This document shows positions 47,864-59,269 of a stretch of DNA of 64,000 nt, piece by piece (the first letter of the stretch is position 1; the number at the start of each line of letters is the position of its first letter). The stretch comes from Macrotrachela quadricornifera (Eukaryota; Rotifera; Eurotatoria; Philodinida; Philodinidae). The position numbers and the translations under genes are program-made. The DNA is taken from positions 341,458 to 405,457 of the forward strand of contig JAJEKB010021001.1 of assembly GCA_022393335.1 (NCBI GenBank), given 5' to 3'. A model generated the notes under the pieces. That model was not told the origin of the DNA and searched no databases. It saw only the letters and a program-made list of their open reading frames with translations.

Positions 47864-47935
47864 ATGTAGAGCCCTGATGAGTGTTTTTATTTAAATAAAT
47901 GAACACGAAACGCGTCGACGAATTAAACTCTACAT
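47864..47935 (+). ncRNA. Hammerhead ribozyme motif (Penelope-type, short stem III)
   Basis: The conserved core is complete: CTGATGA (47874-47880), stem II GTGTT/AACAC (881-885 with 902-906), then GAAA (907-910). Stem II begins with G and closes with C next to GAAA, as required. It is followed by CGCGTC, which can form the 1-2-bp stem III and provides the GUC cleavage triplet (cleavage after 47916). Outer stem I is ATGTAGAG (864-871) with CTCTACAT (928-935), 8 perfect pairs, with an internal loop next to the core. This layout is known from Penelope-like retroelements, which are abundant in bdelloids; no reverse transcriptase frame is close by. Confidence 0.65.
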
Positions 47936-48088
47936 TTCTTTATTTCTTATTTATAAGCATATCACTTGAATTCGAATTTATTTTTCGACAGAAATCGATT
48001 GCTGAAAAGCAAAAGTTGAGACTAGCGGATTGATTTGTATCGTATACATATAGGTCAGTCTGTTTTTCGTTCGACTTACATCACATTT

Positions 48089-51000
48089 TTAGTATCTCTG
48101 AAATTTTTGTACTCGATTATTGCAATTGTCTGTTACATACAGATTCAGCTGAGAATCCAGTGCTACTCGGAAAGGACCACACAACCGGATAGAATCATTG
48201 CCAGGTAGGCCAGTGACACCAGCAATTGTTGTGCCGTTCTGTTGGCCAGCCAAAAAAAATTGGACGCGATTATTTTCCGTGTCAGCCACATATACATTGC
48301 CCATGAAATCAAGTGTGACACCACGAGGACGATTGAGTAGTGTCGATGTAGCGCCAGACACACAAGTGCTACTGCCTGCCACTACTGTCCAATGATTACC
48401 CCCCAGTGGCCAACGAACGATATTGTTGCAGGCTGAATTTGCGATGACAAGACTATTCGATGATGAGTCAAGGTAGATATCAGTAGGATCGAGTAACATT
48501 TTATTAATCGATACTCCTTGTTTGCCACCAGCAACTATAGTGCCTGACGAAGCACCCAATGCATAGCTGATAACACGATAATTTCCATAATCTGCTATGT
48601 AAAGCGTGCCCGTATTTGGATCACGTGTAATACCATAAGGTTGATTAAGCTGATTGTTCGCATTTCCAGCAACGCCTAAAAACACACTTATATACTATTT
48701 AACACAATTTAGGAAACATTTTTTTAATCCAAATCGGATGTCTTACATGTTCTCGATGTCAAAGAAATGAAGGGAGAGACAGAACAGTGTGTAGATTATT
48801 CAAAGACTCAACAGATAATGGTTGTTTTACTTCTCTCTGCAAGTTTTTTATTGAAATCATTGTTACTCTTTTTGACATTTCAGTTATCTTATTTCATACG
48901 ACAAATAATTTCGCTATTTGGTCAAAAAAGAAAGGATATTTCTTAGCCGAAACGAAAACAAAATCATGACAGTTCTATTCTGAATAAGAATAGGATTTTG
49001 AGTGAAATAATAGCTTCTCTCTTCTAGTTCGAATATTCAAAATCTGAGTGTAATCGCAAATCTATATATCATTCCTTTAAAGAATTTCTTACACACCAGT
49101 TCCGGCGATTGTATTACCCGACGATGAGCCATTAGACCACAGCTGAATTCTATCATTATTTGTATCTGCCACGTAAATGTTTTCATTCGCGTCAATATGA
49201 ACTGCTCTGGGATAATGTAATGAAATTGAATCTGAATCCGTTATACCATCACTCTGCCCGGCGACTGTTATGCCAGATGACGCGTTCATGGACCATTTTT
49301 GAATTCTATGATTAGCAACATCGGCAATATAGAGCGCATTAGATGAATCTAACGTCAGACCAGATGGAGAATTGAAGAGATTTGGAGATTTGCCGCTCAC
49401 ACCTGTAATTCCGGCAACCGTTACACCTGCTCTGTCCCAACGAAGTATTCCAATAACTAAAAAATATGCAATGCTAGCTTCGTATATATAAGCAAAAAAT
49501 AAATCTTATTTTTGATAGAATTAGCATACTCTTGTTCAATCAGTGATCGACAGCGAAGAAACAAAATTTTTCCATATCATTTAGATTATGCATTAATAAA
49601 TAGATTCCTTTATTCATGTGGGGTCAGACGCAAGGCACGACAAGCCCGGAAAAATCGAATGATTCACTTTATTGCATCATTCGTAGACAAGTTTTGTAAA
49701 ATATTTTGTCTTTGCGTCCTATCTACTGGTATCAGCGTTCACCGTTCCCTAACATTCCGCTCCGAAGAAACGGAAACGCATTCCATATTGCGTTTTTAAA
49801 TATTTTTTCGATGCATCACGATGTTTATACACTTATACTTATGATTCTATCTCAAATTGTTTTTTCGTTCCATGAACGTGGTTGAAATACTAACCTTAGC
49901 TCTCCAGACGTTGTGATACTCTGTAAAAAATAGGCGAAGAATAGCCAACCCTCAAAAAAGGTTCATAACGATAACATAAACCATTTTTTTCATTAACCTT
50001 GACAAGGGTTTGTTATACATTGTAAATTTACGTATCGCTGTACTGCTTTCTATGTTCATAAACTCTTCTTGAGTATAAGAATGCGATAAGCCCTTAGGCA
50101 AAAAGTTTGTTATTCTACGCTCTAAACACAATCGTAGAATAATAAACCATTTGTCTAAGCGTTTATTGTGCGAATATACTCAAGAAAGGTTTATGAACAC
50201 AGAATGCAGTACAAGGGTATATGAATTTGCAACGTATAACAAATTCTTGCCAAAGTTTATGAAACAAATGGCTTATGATAAGGTAGATTACGTTCATAAA
50301 CCTAAAAAAGTTTATTATTCTTCGCCTATTTTTTACAGTGTATCATCATATAATGCGACATAAGGGCTCGAGAATGCCTCCATATAAGGAAGTACCCTCG
50401 GGTCCTCATGTCGCATTATATGGAAGTACTTTTAGGTGTTCATATACTATTATTTGGGGATACCTTTTGGTCCTCATCTCCCAGTATAAGAACGCACCCT
50501 TAAGTCTTCATGCCCTACTATGCAGGAGTACCCTGAGAACCTGTATTCTGTAAACCTTCCCCGCCCGCTCCAGAATAAAAGCGTAATGGGTTTTTCTTTT
50601 TTTTTAAATTTTATAAGTTTGGGCATGGCCTTTTATTGCGGTGAGTGTTTTCCATGCTTTTGCAAAGATTTAATTAGCACACAAGTATAATAGATCTTAC
50701 ATACAATAAGTCAAAATTCCCATGTTTCATGAAGAATTCAGGTTTTTAAGAAATCCTATTTTTTGGTGAACGATTTGTGTACATTGCTGCAAAAGCTAAT
50801 ATAAATTTACATCAGTTTGTTTTTGCGCTGTAGATGGTTCTCTCACAGGAAAAGGTCTAACAGAACAGTATTATTCCATATATGAAATCTTTTCAATATT
50901 TTCTTAGACAACTATGCTTCATTAATGCGGATTGGTATATATTTTGCAACACTTAAAAGCCGTTAATTTTTTTGTTGATAGAAAATATGTAGAAAGGAAA

Positions 51001-53212
51001 GCAATTAAGACACAAACTAAACTACAATTAAACAATGAAAACTAATGAGCTAACTTATTAAGTCTCTAAACTGCTTGTTCTGTGCTCATTTTGAATTGAT
51101 GGGCTTACAATGTGCTTGGACTGTTATAGCCTTGAGTCTGGGCTTCTATTATTCGATAGACTTCCATTCTGTGAAGTGGTTTTAATAGAACATGGAGACC
51201 TAATTGTACCTTCATATAATAGTAAATGAAAATTCATGGGTGCCTTCATATAATAGGATATGAAGATCCGAGATACTTCTAAATGACAGAACATGAAGAC
51301 CTCAGAGTACTCTCATAGATATATGGTATATACTTTGAATTTTTTCGATTAAGTTAAGTTGTATCCCTCATATTTGCAATGTATCGCATATATTGTACGT
51401 ATCGTGAAGGTATCTGTTGTATCGTCACCGTATTCTCTGAATTGTATGGATTGTCCTGTATCTAGAGTAAACGGAATCCGCTTTTTTCTTTGCTTCTGGG
51501 ATCTACTACATTGTCTCAAAATTATTTTTGTAAAAATAAGGTTTATCATCAACCGGAATTAAAACGTCAATGACAATTTTTCCAATCCGATACATAATGC
51601 CGGACACCTTCATTTTTAACGTCGAAATGAAATGTACATATACAAATATTGCTTTCAAAAATCAAGAACGTGAACATACATTACCTCTGTTTGTGCTAAG
51701 CCTTGTGTAATTTATACTTCCACTATTGTTAGAACTTGATATTGGATAGTTTGATGTTTTATAGTGACTAAGAAGCAGAGCTAAAACGCATGCTATTATA
51801 AATAACATAATACTAGACACAATAATAATGAATCTACAATATCGATTTCTATAATATAATAGGTTATTGTTCTCCACGGACGCCACTGTTGAATCTATTA
51901 CATTCGAGATTACTGGAATCGTGTCCATGAAACCATTATCATCAGCAATTGGTTGATCCATTTTATTAGTTTTGGTGTTGATGTAATCTTCAAGATCTAA
52001 TATACCTTGATCTGTTGTATCTAATGTAATTTTCCACAGTTTATTCGTCTTGTCATAACCAATACGAACAATTTCGAATATACACCCAAGACTAAACAAA
52101 ACTTCTTTTTCATCTTTTATTTTGGAATAATGTGAAATGTCAGCAAATATAGCATTTTTCAAGTTACAATTCGTATGAATTTCAAATATTACTGATTCGT
52201 TCTGTTCTGATGTCTCTCCAGCGAATATTTTTGCGACTTCGAAATCGCTTGAGGCCGATAAAAATCCATTGAATGATATTAGTTTGTCTTTATTCTTTGT
52301 GATTATAGCAAAATCCGGTTTAGTCATATTTGCATACCCACGATATACTGTTAATGATTTATTCGATCGATTTTGTTGATGCAGTCGTTTAAGTTGTTCA
52401 CACAAATCTTCGATATAACATTGGAATGCAATTATTTTTGTTATATCTAGCGATCTAAGTGCCTCGTTCACTATTTTATAAGGAAAATCATTTTTTGTAT
52501 ACCAAAAAAGGGCATCTTCAGGCTTATACTTGATTCTAAATTCTTCAACGTTCTTTTTTTGTGCAGCATTATTCTCGTAATAAATCATACATTCAGCGAC
52601 CATTTTTTCTTTCATTCTTTCTTTGTTATCTGCTGAATATGGATAATCCATTAATACTCGTATTAAAAATCGATACCACGAAAATTCATTATGCTCGTCT
52701 GTTAAACTAAACATGGGTTTTAAATGTTGATCTGTTATAGAAACATCTGATGGTGAATGTAATTCATTTTTGATAGCCCGCTCTAATGAACTACTATCAG
52801 TACAAATTTCACACACTTTTCGACGATCTTTAAGCAAGTATTTATACTTATCGTAATCAGTACAAAATATAAATATTGATGAAATTTTCCGTAATGATCC
52901 TGGATGCAACTCAGGGAATATAGCTTCAGCGAATGCTCCCGACATGATAAGTATAAGTTTCCTCGTTTTAGAGATGCTTTTAATGCGTTCATCGAACGAG
53001 TCCTTTGTGTTGTATAACTCGTACTTAATGCCTTGTATGCTCTTAAACATGTTAATTGTATTTTTAGTGTCAGTTGATGTTGAATCCGTCGCGTTTTCAT
53101 CTAACCATATTAGGGTATAATAGCCGACATTGTTGGATATCGTCGAAGATTCTACGTCGAAGTCTTCATTTTTTAATTTCTGGTATTGATTTCTTTTAAT
53201 TTCCATCTTCAA
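48089..53212 (-). CDS. ADP-ribosyltransferase - transmembrane - NHL propeller fusion protein
   Basis: Three exons, 53212-51685, 49456-49097 and 48675-48089, both introns phase 1 with GT-AG ends; total 2475 nt, 824 residues. Residues 30-155: an alpha/beta receiver or TIR-like domain (YYTLIWLDE, RKLILIMSG, SSIFIFCTD). Residues 170-400: mono-ADP-ribosyltransferase of the R-S-E class, with YRG (R291), GFLSAS (about S319) and EKE-VLF (E368, E370), the acidic pair expected for arginine-directed transfer from NAD. Residues 461-481: one membrane helix after RNRYCR, giving an N-inside topology; two N-glycosylation sites follow. Residues 535-824: six NHL repeats (for example SGLTLDSSNALYIAD, RGVTLDFMGNVYVADTENNR), a complete six-bladed propeller. 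The architecture suggests an extracellular sensor with an intracellular enzyme. If the first intron is wrong, it is two genes: a membrane ART ending at TGA 51662-51664, and an NHL gene lacking its first exon. Confidence 0.7.
49919..50340. mobile_element. Foldback MITE inside intron 1 of the ART-NHL gene
   Basis: Ends CTCTGTAAAAAATAGGCGAA and the complement of TTCGCCTATTTTTTACAGTG, flanked by TA on each side (49917-49918, 50341-50342). The inside is an imperfect palindrome around 50,130 (AAGTTTGTTATTCTACG mirrored by CGTAGAATAATAAACCA). 422 bp, no coding capacity. Confidence 0.75.
50343..51340. mobile_element. Possible second foldback unit in the same intron, with inverted minisatellites
   Basis: 50,343-50,545 contains units such as CATATACTATTATTTGGGGA and GGAGTACCCTGAGAACC. 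51,195-51,330 contains their complements (CTTCATATAATAGGATATGA, AACATGAAGACCTCAGAGTA). These are the same minisatellite family and inverted layout as in the foldback element at 19.6 kb. The outer boundaries are not sharp. Confidence 0.4.
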
Positions 53213-53522
53213 CAGATACTATCGATCAAACATAATGCCGACATAGAAGTTCAATCTAATAGTAGTGCAATAATAGTCAAAGATAACCGATGAGAAAAAA
53301 AGTTATGATCCAGCATGTGCTCTTCAAAGAAAAAACTATTTTCGGGAAGTTTATTGCTAAGAAAATATTTGCTCTTTAACGAAGCGTGCTTATGTTTATA
53401 GAGATTCAAATCTTAGGAGCTCTACCATCGTTAAATTAGAAGTATGTAACAAGACTTCAGGAAAATTCGAAGAAGTCAAGAGACTGCAAAACCAAAATCT
53501 TCACTGATTTCTCGTTCATATA

Positions 53523-55057
53523 AGATGCCGGCAATGAGAATTTCGACTAAAAATTTATTTTTCGTCTTGTTTTTACATCATTTAATAGTTGATGAGCTAC
53601 TGATCATGAAAATCTACTTTTTAGTCTTAGCAAATGCTTCCTTCCGGCCAGAAAGTACAAAATACTCGAAAGAAGTCGTTTTTCTTTAAAAGCACATCTT
53701 TTTCCAAATGTGTGATCTATTTTGTTTCGTTCTTTTTCCAGCTCTTAAAAATATTTTTTAAGATTCAGCGTCAAAAGTTGTATATAGACAAGTTGTTAAA
53801 TCAGCTCTAGATCTAAAATCTTGATGGCAGTGGCGTTTCGAATCATGTCAAGTGCGTGATCTATAGATCGATTTTGTAAACCTATAGACTTTTTCTATTT
53901 AAGTGATTTAGGCAAATATTTTATCCCATTTGGCTCATTATATCATCTGTCAGCAAAAGTATGCATATATTTTTTTTCTTTTCTTTCCTTTGTCAAGAAT
54001 AGGCGATTTTATTACCCTGTTCGAAAAGTTCGCGAAGCTGCCCTTAAACTACGTCCAGGAGCCCATTCACCTGTACCATCGTATATAGCGCAAAATTTTA
54101 CTAAGAATTGCTCTCACTTGCACAGTTTGTGTTAATTTCTGTGCAAGAAAACAAAACACGTACTCAACACCATATTTAGGTGTGTTTCAGATAAATTATA
54201 AATCAAAAATCCAGCATCCAAGGAATGTTTTTTAGAAAACAGGTGACTAGTACCGAAATCACATTTGTGCGATGTATATGTACAACAGTGGAGAAGGTCC
54301 CTTGTGAGTATCTGCTGTTTGTTCAGCAATTTTGACCCTGTTCAGCCGGCTTCAGATGAAAATCTTTTCAAATAGTCGATTTTAATTTATCTGAAACACA
54401 CCTAAATATGGTGTTGAATACGTGTTTTGTTTTCTTTCAGAGAAATTAACACAAACTGTGCAAATGAGAGCAATTCTTAGTAGAATTTTGCGCTATATAC
54501 GATGGTACAGGTGAATGGGCTCCTGGACGTAGTTTAAGGGCAGCTTCGCGAACTTTTCGGACAGTATAATAAATTCGCTTTTTCTCGACTAAAGAAAGAA
54601 AAGAAAAAAATATATACATACTTTAGTGACAAATGACATGATGAGTCAAATGAGATAAAATATTTGTCTTGATCACTTACATAGGAAAACTATATAGGTT
54701 TACAAAATCGACTTATAGGTCACGCACTTGACGTGATTCGAAACGCCACTGCCATCAAGATTTTAGATCTAGAGCTGATTTAACAACTTGTTTATACACA
54801 ATCTTTGACGCTGAATCTCAAAAAATATTTTCAAGAGCTGGAAAAAAGAACGAAACAAAATATATGACATATTTGGAAAAAGATGTGCTTCTAAAGAAAA
54901 ACGACTTCTTTCGAGTATTTTGTACTTTCTGGCCGGAAGGAAGCATTTGCTAAGACTAAAAAGTAGATTTTCATGATCAGTAGCTCATCAACTATTAAAT
55001 GATGTAAAAACAAGACGAAAAATAAATTTTTAGTTGAAATTCCCATTACCGGCACCT
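53523..55057. mobile_element. 1.5-kb near-perfect palindromic element with TA target sites
   Basis: AGATGCCGGCAATGAGAATT at the left end and the complement of AATTCCCATTACCGGCACCT at the right end, each next to TA (53521-53522, 55058-55059). Arms of about 685 bp pair with few mismatches, e.g. AAATGCTTCCTTCCGGCCAG at 53,630 with its complement at 54,930, around a loop of about 160 bp (54,209-54,371). No transposase frame is present. The arm segment GTTCGCGAAGCTGCCCTTAA is mirrored exactly. Probably a non-autonomous Tc1/mariner-type element or foldback. Confidence 0.8.
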
Positions 55058-55059
55058 TA

Positions 55060-57673
55060 CTGTTTCTCTAAAATCTTGGCGCAGTATGTGGAACATAAGT
55101 ATCAGTCGAAATAATGAATGCATAATGAAGATATTGTAATAAATAAGTGTTTGATTTTTTTGCAGTCATTATGGATGAATACATAAGAGGACATGCAGAA
55201 TAATGGTGGTTGGAAACTAATAAACCCAAAAATAGCTGCAGATGGCTCATTTTCAGGTGTTTCACTGTTTATGGAATAAGTGTAGGTAGACTACTGTGCA
55301 CATATGCTTATCGATGAGTTATGATCAAAGAAAAATGATTTTAAAACTCTTTTTTATGAAAACGGCGATCTTATAGTCAACTTCATAGTACTTGCGCAGT
55401 AGTCGCTAAAATTTTTCATTTCGCAGTTATATCTATGAATATTCAAATATATGCATATGGAGAGAATTTATGATTTCTAAGTCAATAAATGGAGACATGG
55501 CTGTATATAGGTTGATTTTAGACAATAAGCTGCGCCTTATCATCCTAGATGATTAATATTTTTTGATCAAGAATACACAGTAGACTACTGTGTGTAGATA
55601 AGTGTAAGTAGTTAAATGTTCATGGTTGATTGTAGAAAGATGGGTATCACAAAAGCTAGAACTCCAGAATTCTTGTTTGTAGAATCATAATCGCTTTAAA
55701 AGTTCGTTTTATATCCATATTAAGGCACCTTTTCATGAAAACTTTCGACTATACCAATAGAACGAATTCTAAAAAAAGGAAAATTGTGGAATTTCTCTTA
55801 TAAAAAGCAAATTACAAAAATTTCTAAAATTTTTGAAAAAATAGCAAAACATTTTCATAATATCAATCGAGAAATTATCCACATAAAGCAAAGTAATTTC
55901 ATAAACGGGCTATTTAATTTTAATTTAAACCGAAAAAAAGCATTTAATTTTAAATTAAAAGAAGAGACTAACGGAACTAAGAAATTTTTGAATTTAGTAT
56001 ATATATAGCATCTTTCTTATAAGGGGACTAAGGAACTAAAGGATCGTGATGGTACTAGTGATGATGAACGGTTATGTTGATGATGGTATTGGTGACGATT
56101 GTACAGAAAATGGTAATGATAAAGATGAAGAATATTAGTATAAAATGAGGACAGAATATACCAACTTCATAAAACGGTGGTCCCCTTAGTCCCTCGTGCA
56201 CCCTATAAAAATGGGTACTAACTTGTTTTATTAAATTCTGTTCTGCGTGTTGATATGTGAAATGGATAAGTTCTATTGGAAATGTGCAATTACTTTTTAG
56301 TCTCTCTAGTCCCTCTACCTTGGTAAAAGTGGAGGATTATTTAATTTTTAAAATTCAATTTGAATTAAAAGAAACCATAGGCTCAGTAATTTTGTCACTT
56401 TGTTCAAAGAAATTCAAAATTATAAGCTCATATAAGAGCAATTTCAAAAATTTTCATACATGAAAAAAAAATTTTTATAATTTCTTACGAAGGAATACAC
56501 AAAGACAAAACAGAATGAAGAAGCTATTTTTGACAGATAATGGAAATGTCGATAATTATGAATATTCATCATGACTATTGAAATTTTCACGATCAATCAA
56601 AGACAGACTTCTTTGCCATACTGTATGTACATATATATCTATGTCAGAAGCTGTAGTTATTACGAAAGCGTCTGTCTCATCATTTTGGAGATTACTCATT
56701 TCTATATCATTTATTTCGAAAAATTCATGTGGTTGGACACTTTGCCATGAAATAAGAAAACTTTAAAGAAGCCAGCAAAATCTCGGGTCATATCCTTCAG
56801 ATTTATTTGACAGACTAGCCTTAAAATAAATGAATATTAATGGTGGTAGAGTTATATCCTTCATGTAATGCTTCGCGTACTTTTTAACGCTTCGCAGTTT
56901 ATTGGGCTTATCTAGTGAGTTGCGGAAAAAATATCAGACACTGTGCAAACATATGTTATTGCATCTATTACAGATGCAAAATTTTTGTTTGCAAGAATGT
57001 ATTTTCCCATTTTTTTTGCATCATGACTTACCGTCAAAACAAAACAAAGTAAAGAGAAAAAGGAAGTAGAATAGTCGCTTCATCCATATGTGACAGATAC
57101 AGACGGACAAAAAAGGAGTAATGAAGTCAATAGTATAGTGTATTGCCTTAATATTATATCGTCAGTATTTTTCTTTCACTTTCTGCCGTTGTTGACTACA
57201 CCATCAATAACGAGCATTACACGTCGGATAACGAAAAATCTATATGTAAACAAGCGATAACATCAATTTAATGATGATGTAGACAGGCTTTTTTTAACTT
57301 AATTTAATCATTAATAATGGGCATTTTGTATATGAAGGAGATACCTGCAATAATAAACCATGAGCGACAAGAAGGTAGTGAAAGCATGGGTTTACTGATT
57401 AGTTAGAAATGGTGCACGTCCAGCGAAAATCATTTAAACGAAAGGCTTTTCAGCAACAAAAAAATAGCGAAAAACAGTATAGTGAACATACATTTCAGCG
57501 AAGTTTTTGTTTTGATGATATTCAATTATTGATGTATAACAATGATTCATTATGTGGAGTGTATGTACAAACATCAGCCTTTATTCGTTCTCTTCGTTTC
57601 TGATCTAATTATTTACTGATTTACTTCCTCCTCCATTCAGCTGGTATTTTCCTTTCGTTCTCTACACGGTCGC
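55060..57673. other. Gene-free stretch with weak repeats
   Basis: Short motifs GGGGACTAAGGAACTAAAGG near 56,020 and GGTCCCCTTAGTCCCTC near 56,180 are inverted relative to each other, and a GATGATGG-rich tract lies at 56,050-56,130. This could be the remnant of another foldback unit. No gene recognised. Confidence 0.4.
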
Positions 57674-58542
57674 AAATAATATTATTTCAGGAGAATACCA
57701 TTAGAATTTCAAATAGAAGACATAATGAATTTTATATCAAATAAAAGCTCGTCGAAAATGAAGTTCATTGATAGTAAATTGTCAAGATTATGGAAAATTT
57801 TTAATGTCGAACTTAAGCAACTTTCTAAAATTTTATACTTTTTTTGGAGCAAAAAAGTAAGGTATCAGACATTCAAAAATAAAAATGTTTTTCTTGAATA
57901 TTTTTACACGATTCGATAGAGCTCGTCAAGTTCTACAAAACCGTATATATTAATAAGTTTTGAATCATTTTTTATGATAAAAAAATATTAGATTTTTCAA
58001 TAAAATGACTTTTATTCTAATTATTTTTACTTTCTTAGGCCCTTCGAAATATATTCATTCGATGCAGTTTTCATGCTGTATCGAACAAATAGATTTTCAA
58101 ATATCTTACATAAGGTTATTAATGAAAAATAGCTGAATTTAGTTAATGTAAAAAGGATCACTTTTTCACCTATAAAACTGTAAAAACTGGGCTTTTGATA
58201 CATTCCTTAGACAATTTTGAGTGAATATTAACGCAACAAACTTCTTCAAAATTTTTATTATATATGCAGTTTCATAGAGCTTGACGAGCAATATTGAATT
58301 ATGTAAAAGTATTTCAGAAAAAATTTTACTTCATTTTTGAATTACTATCATACCTTACTTTTCCACTCCAAAAAAAGTATAAAATTTCTAGAAGTTTCTT
58401 AACTTTGATGTTACAAATTTTCCATAATCTTAACTATTTAATATCAATGAACTCCATTTTTGACGAGTTTTTATTTGGTATAAAATTCATTATGTCTTCT
58501 ATTTGAAATTCTGGCGATATCTCCCTAGAATAATATTATTTC
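57674..58542. mobile_element. Palindromic element, about 870 bp
   Basis: GAATTTCAAATAGAAGACAT at 57,703 is answered by ATGTCTTCTATTTGAAATTC ending 58,512. AAATAATATTATT marks both outer limits. TTTTATACTTTTTTTGGAGC at 57,833 is mirrored by CTCCAAAAAAAGTATAAAAT at 58,367. Centre near 58,108. No coding capacity; the open frames on both arms are mirror artefacts. Confidence 0.7.
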
Positions 58543-59269
58543 CAACTGTGCACGAAAATTTTTTTGAATGTAGGTGATAGAGACCTGAAATTTTTACCAG
58601 AGGTACATTTTAAGATGGGAAACGCAACCATATGAACCATTTATGATTATTTTCTAGAAAAGTATTTGTTAAAATTTCCATTATAGCCCTCCGTCACTGG
58701 TATATAAGGTCCCAAAGTAGTTTTTATTCAGAATAGGCTATCTTCAGATCAGCCCGATAGAATCTACTCAAAATTTCTTCTCAAAGACTACTATCTTAGC
58801 ACTACTTAATCACACACACAAAATTTTTGGATGTTAAAGTTTGATCTAACAAGCGTCATTACAAAGTAGTACTATTTTTGTATATTGTATGGAATAGAAG
58901 AGACGTTTCATGACTTGAGTACAAATAGAAAACAAAGATTGTTTGACGTGAAACTTTCACCATTTATAGAGAACAGTGTTAATAGTTATCCCTACAAGTT
59001 TCAGCTTGATCAATTAAACATTTATCCTGTTTTGTTATTCTATTCGATAGACATCTAGAGGCCTACAAATCTACATCGACAATGAAATAACGAAAGATCT
59101 GATTTATATGAGTTTTGGCAGTATTTTAGCTCATTAGCCACGATAGGACGACCGGCGCGTCCCACATTATTTTTACGAGAAATTTAATAGAGAAATGCTT
59201 TTTTCTTAGCCAGAGGCCACACATTAAAGGTTATCAGTTCTCTCTTTACTACTATTTAATCGTTTATTG
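58543..59269. other. Gene-free stretch
   Basis: AT-rich; nothing recognised. Confidence 0.35.

Noticed and set aside
49512..49799. 95-codon plus-strand frame inside the ART-NHL intron
   Set aside because: Low-information translation, no homology features, lies between exons of a gene on the other strand.
54132..54329. Open frame in the loop of the 1.5-kb palindrome
   Set aside because: Overlaps the mirrored arm and has no domain character; likely non-coding.
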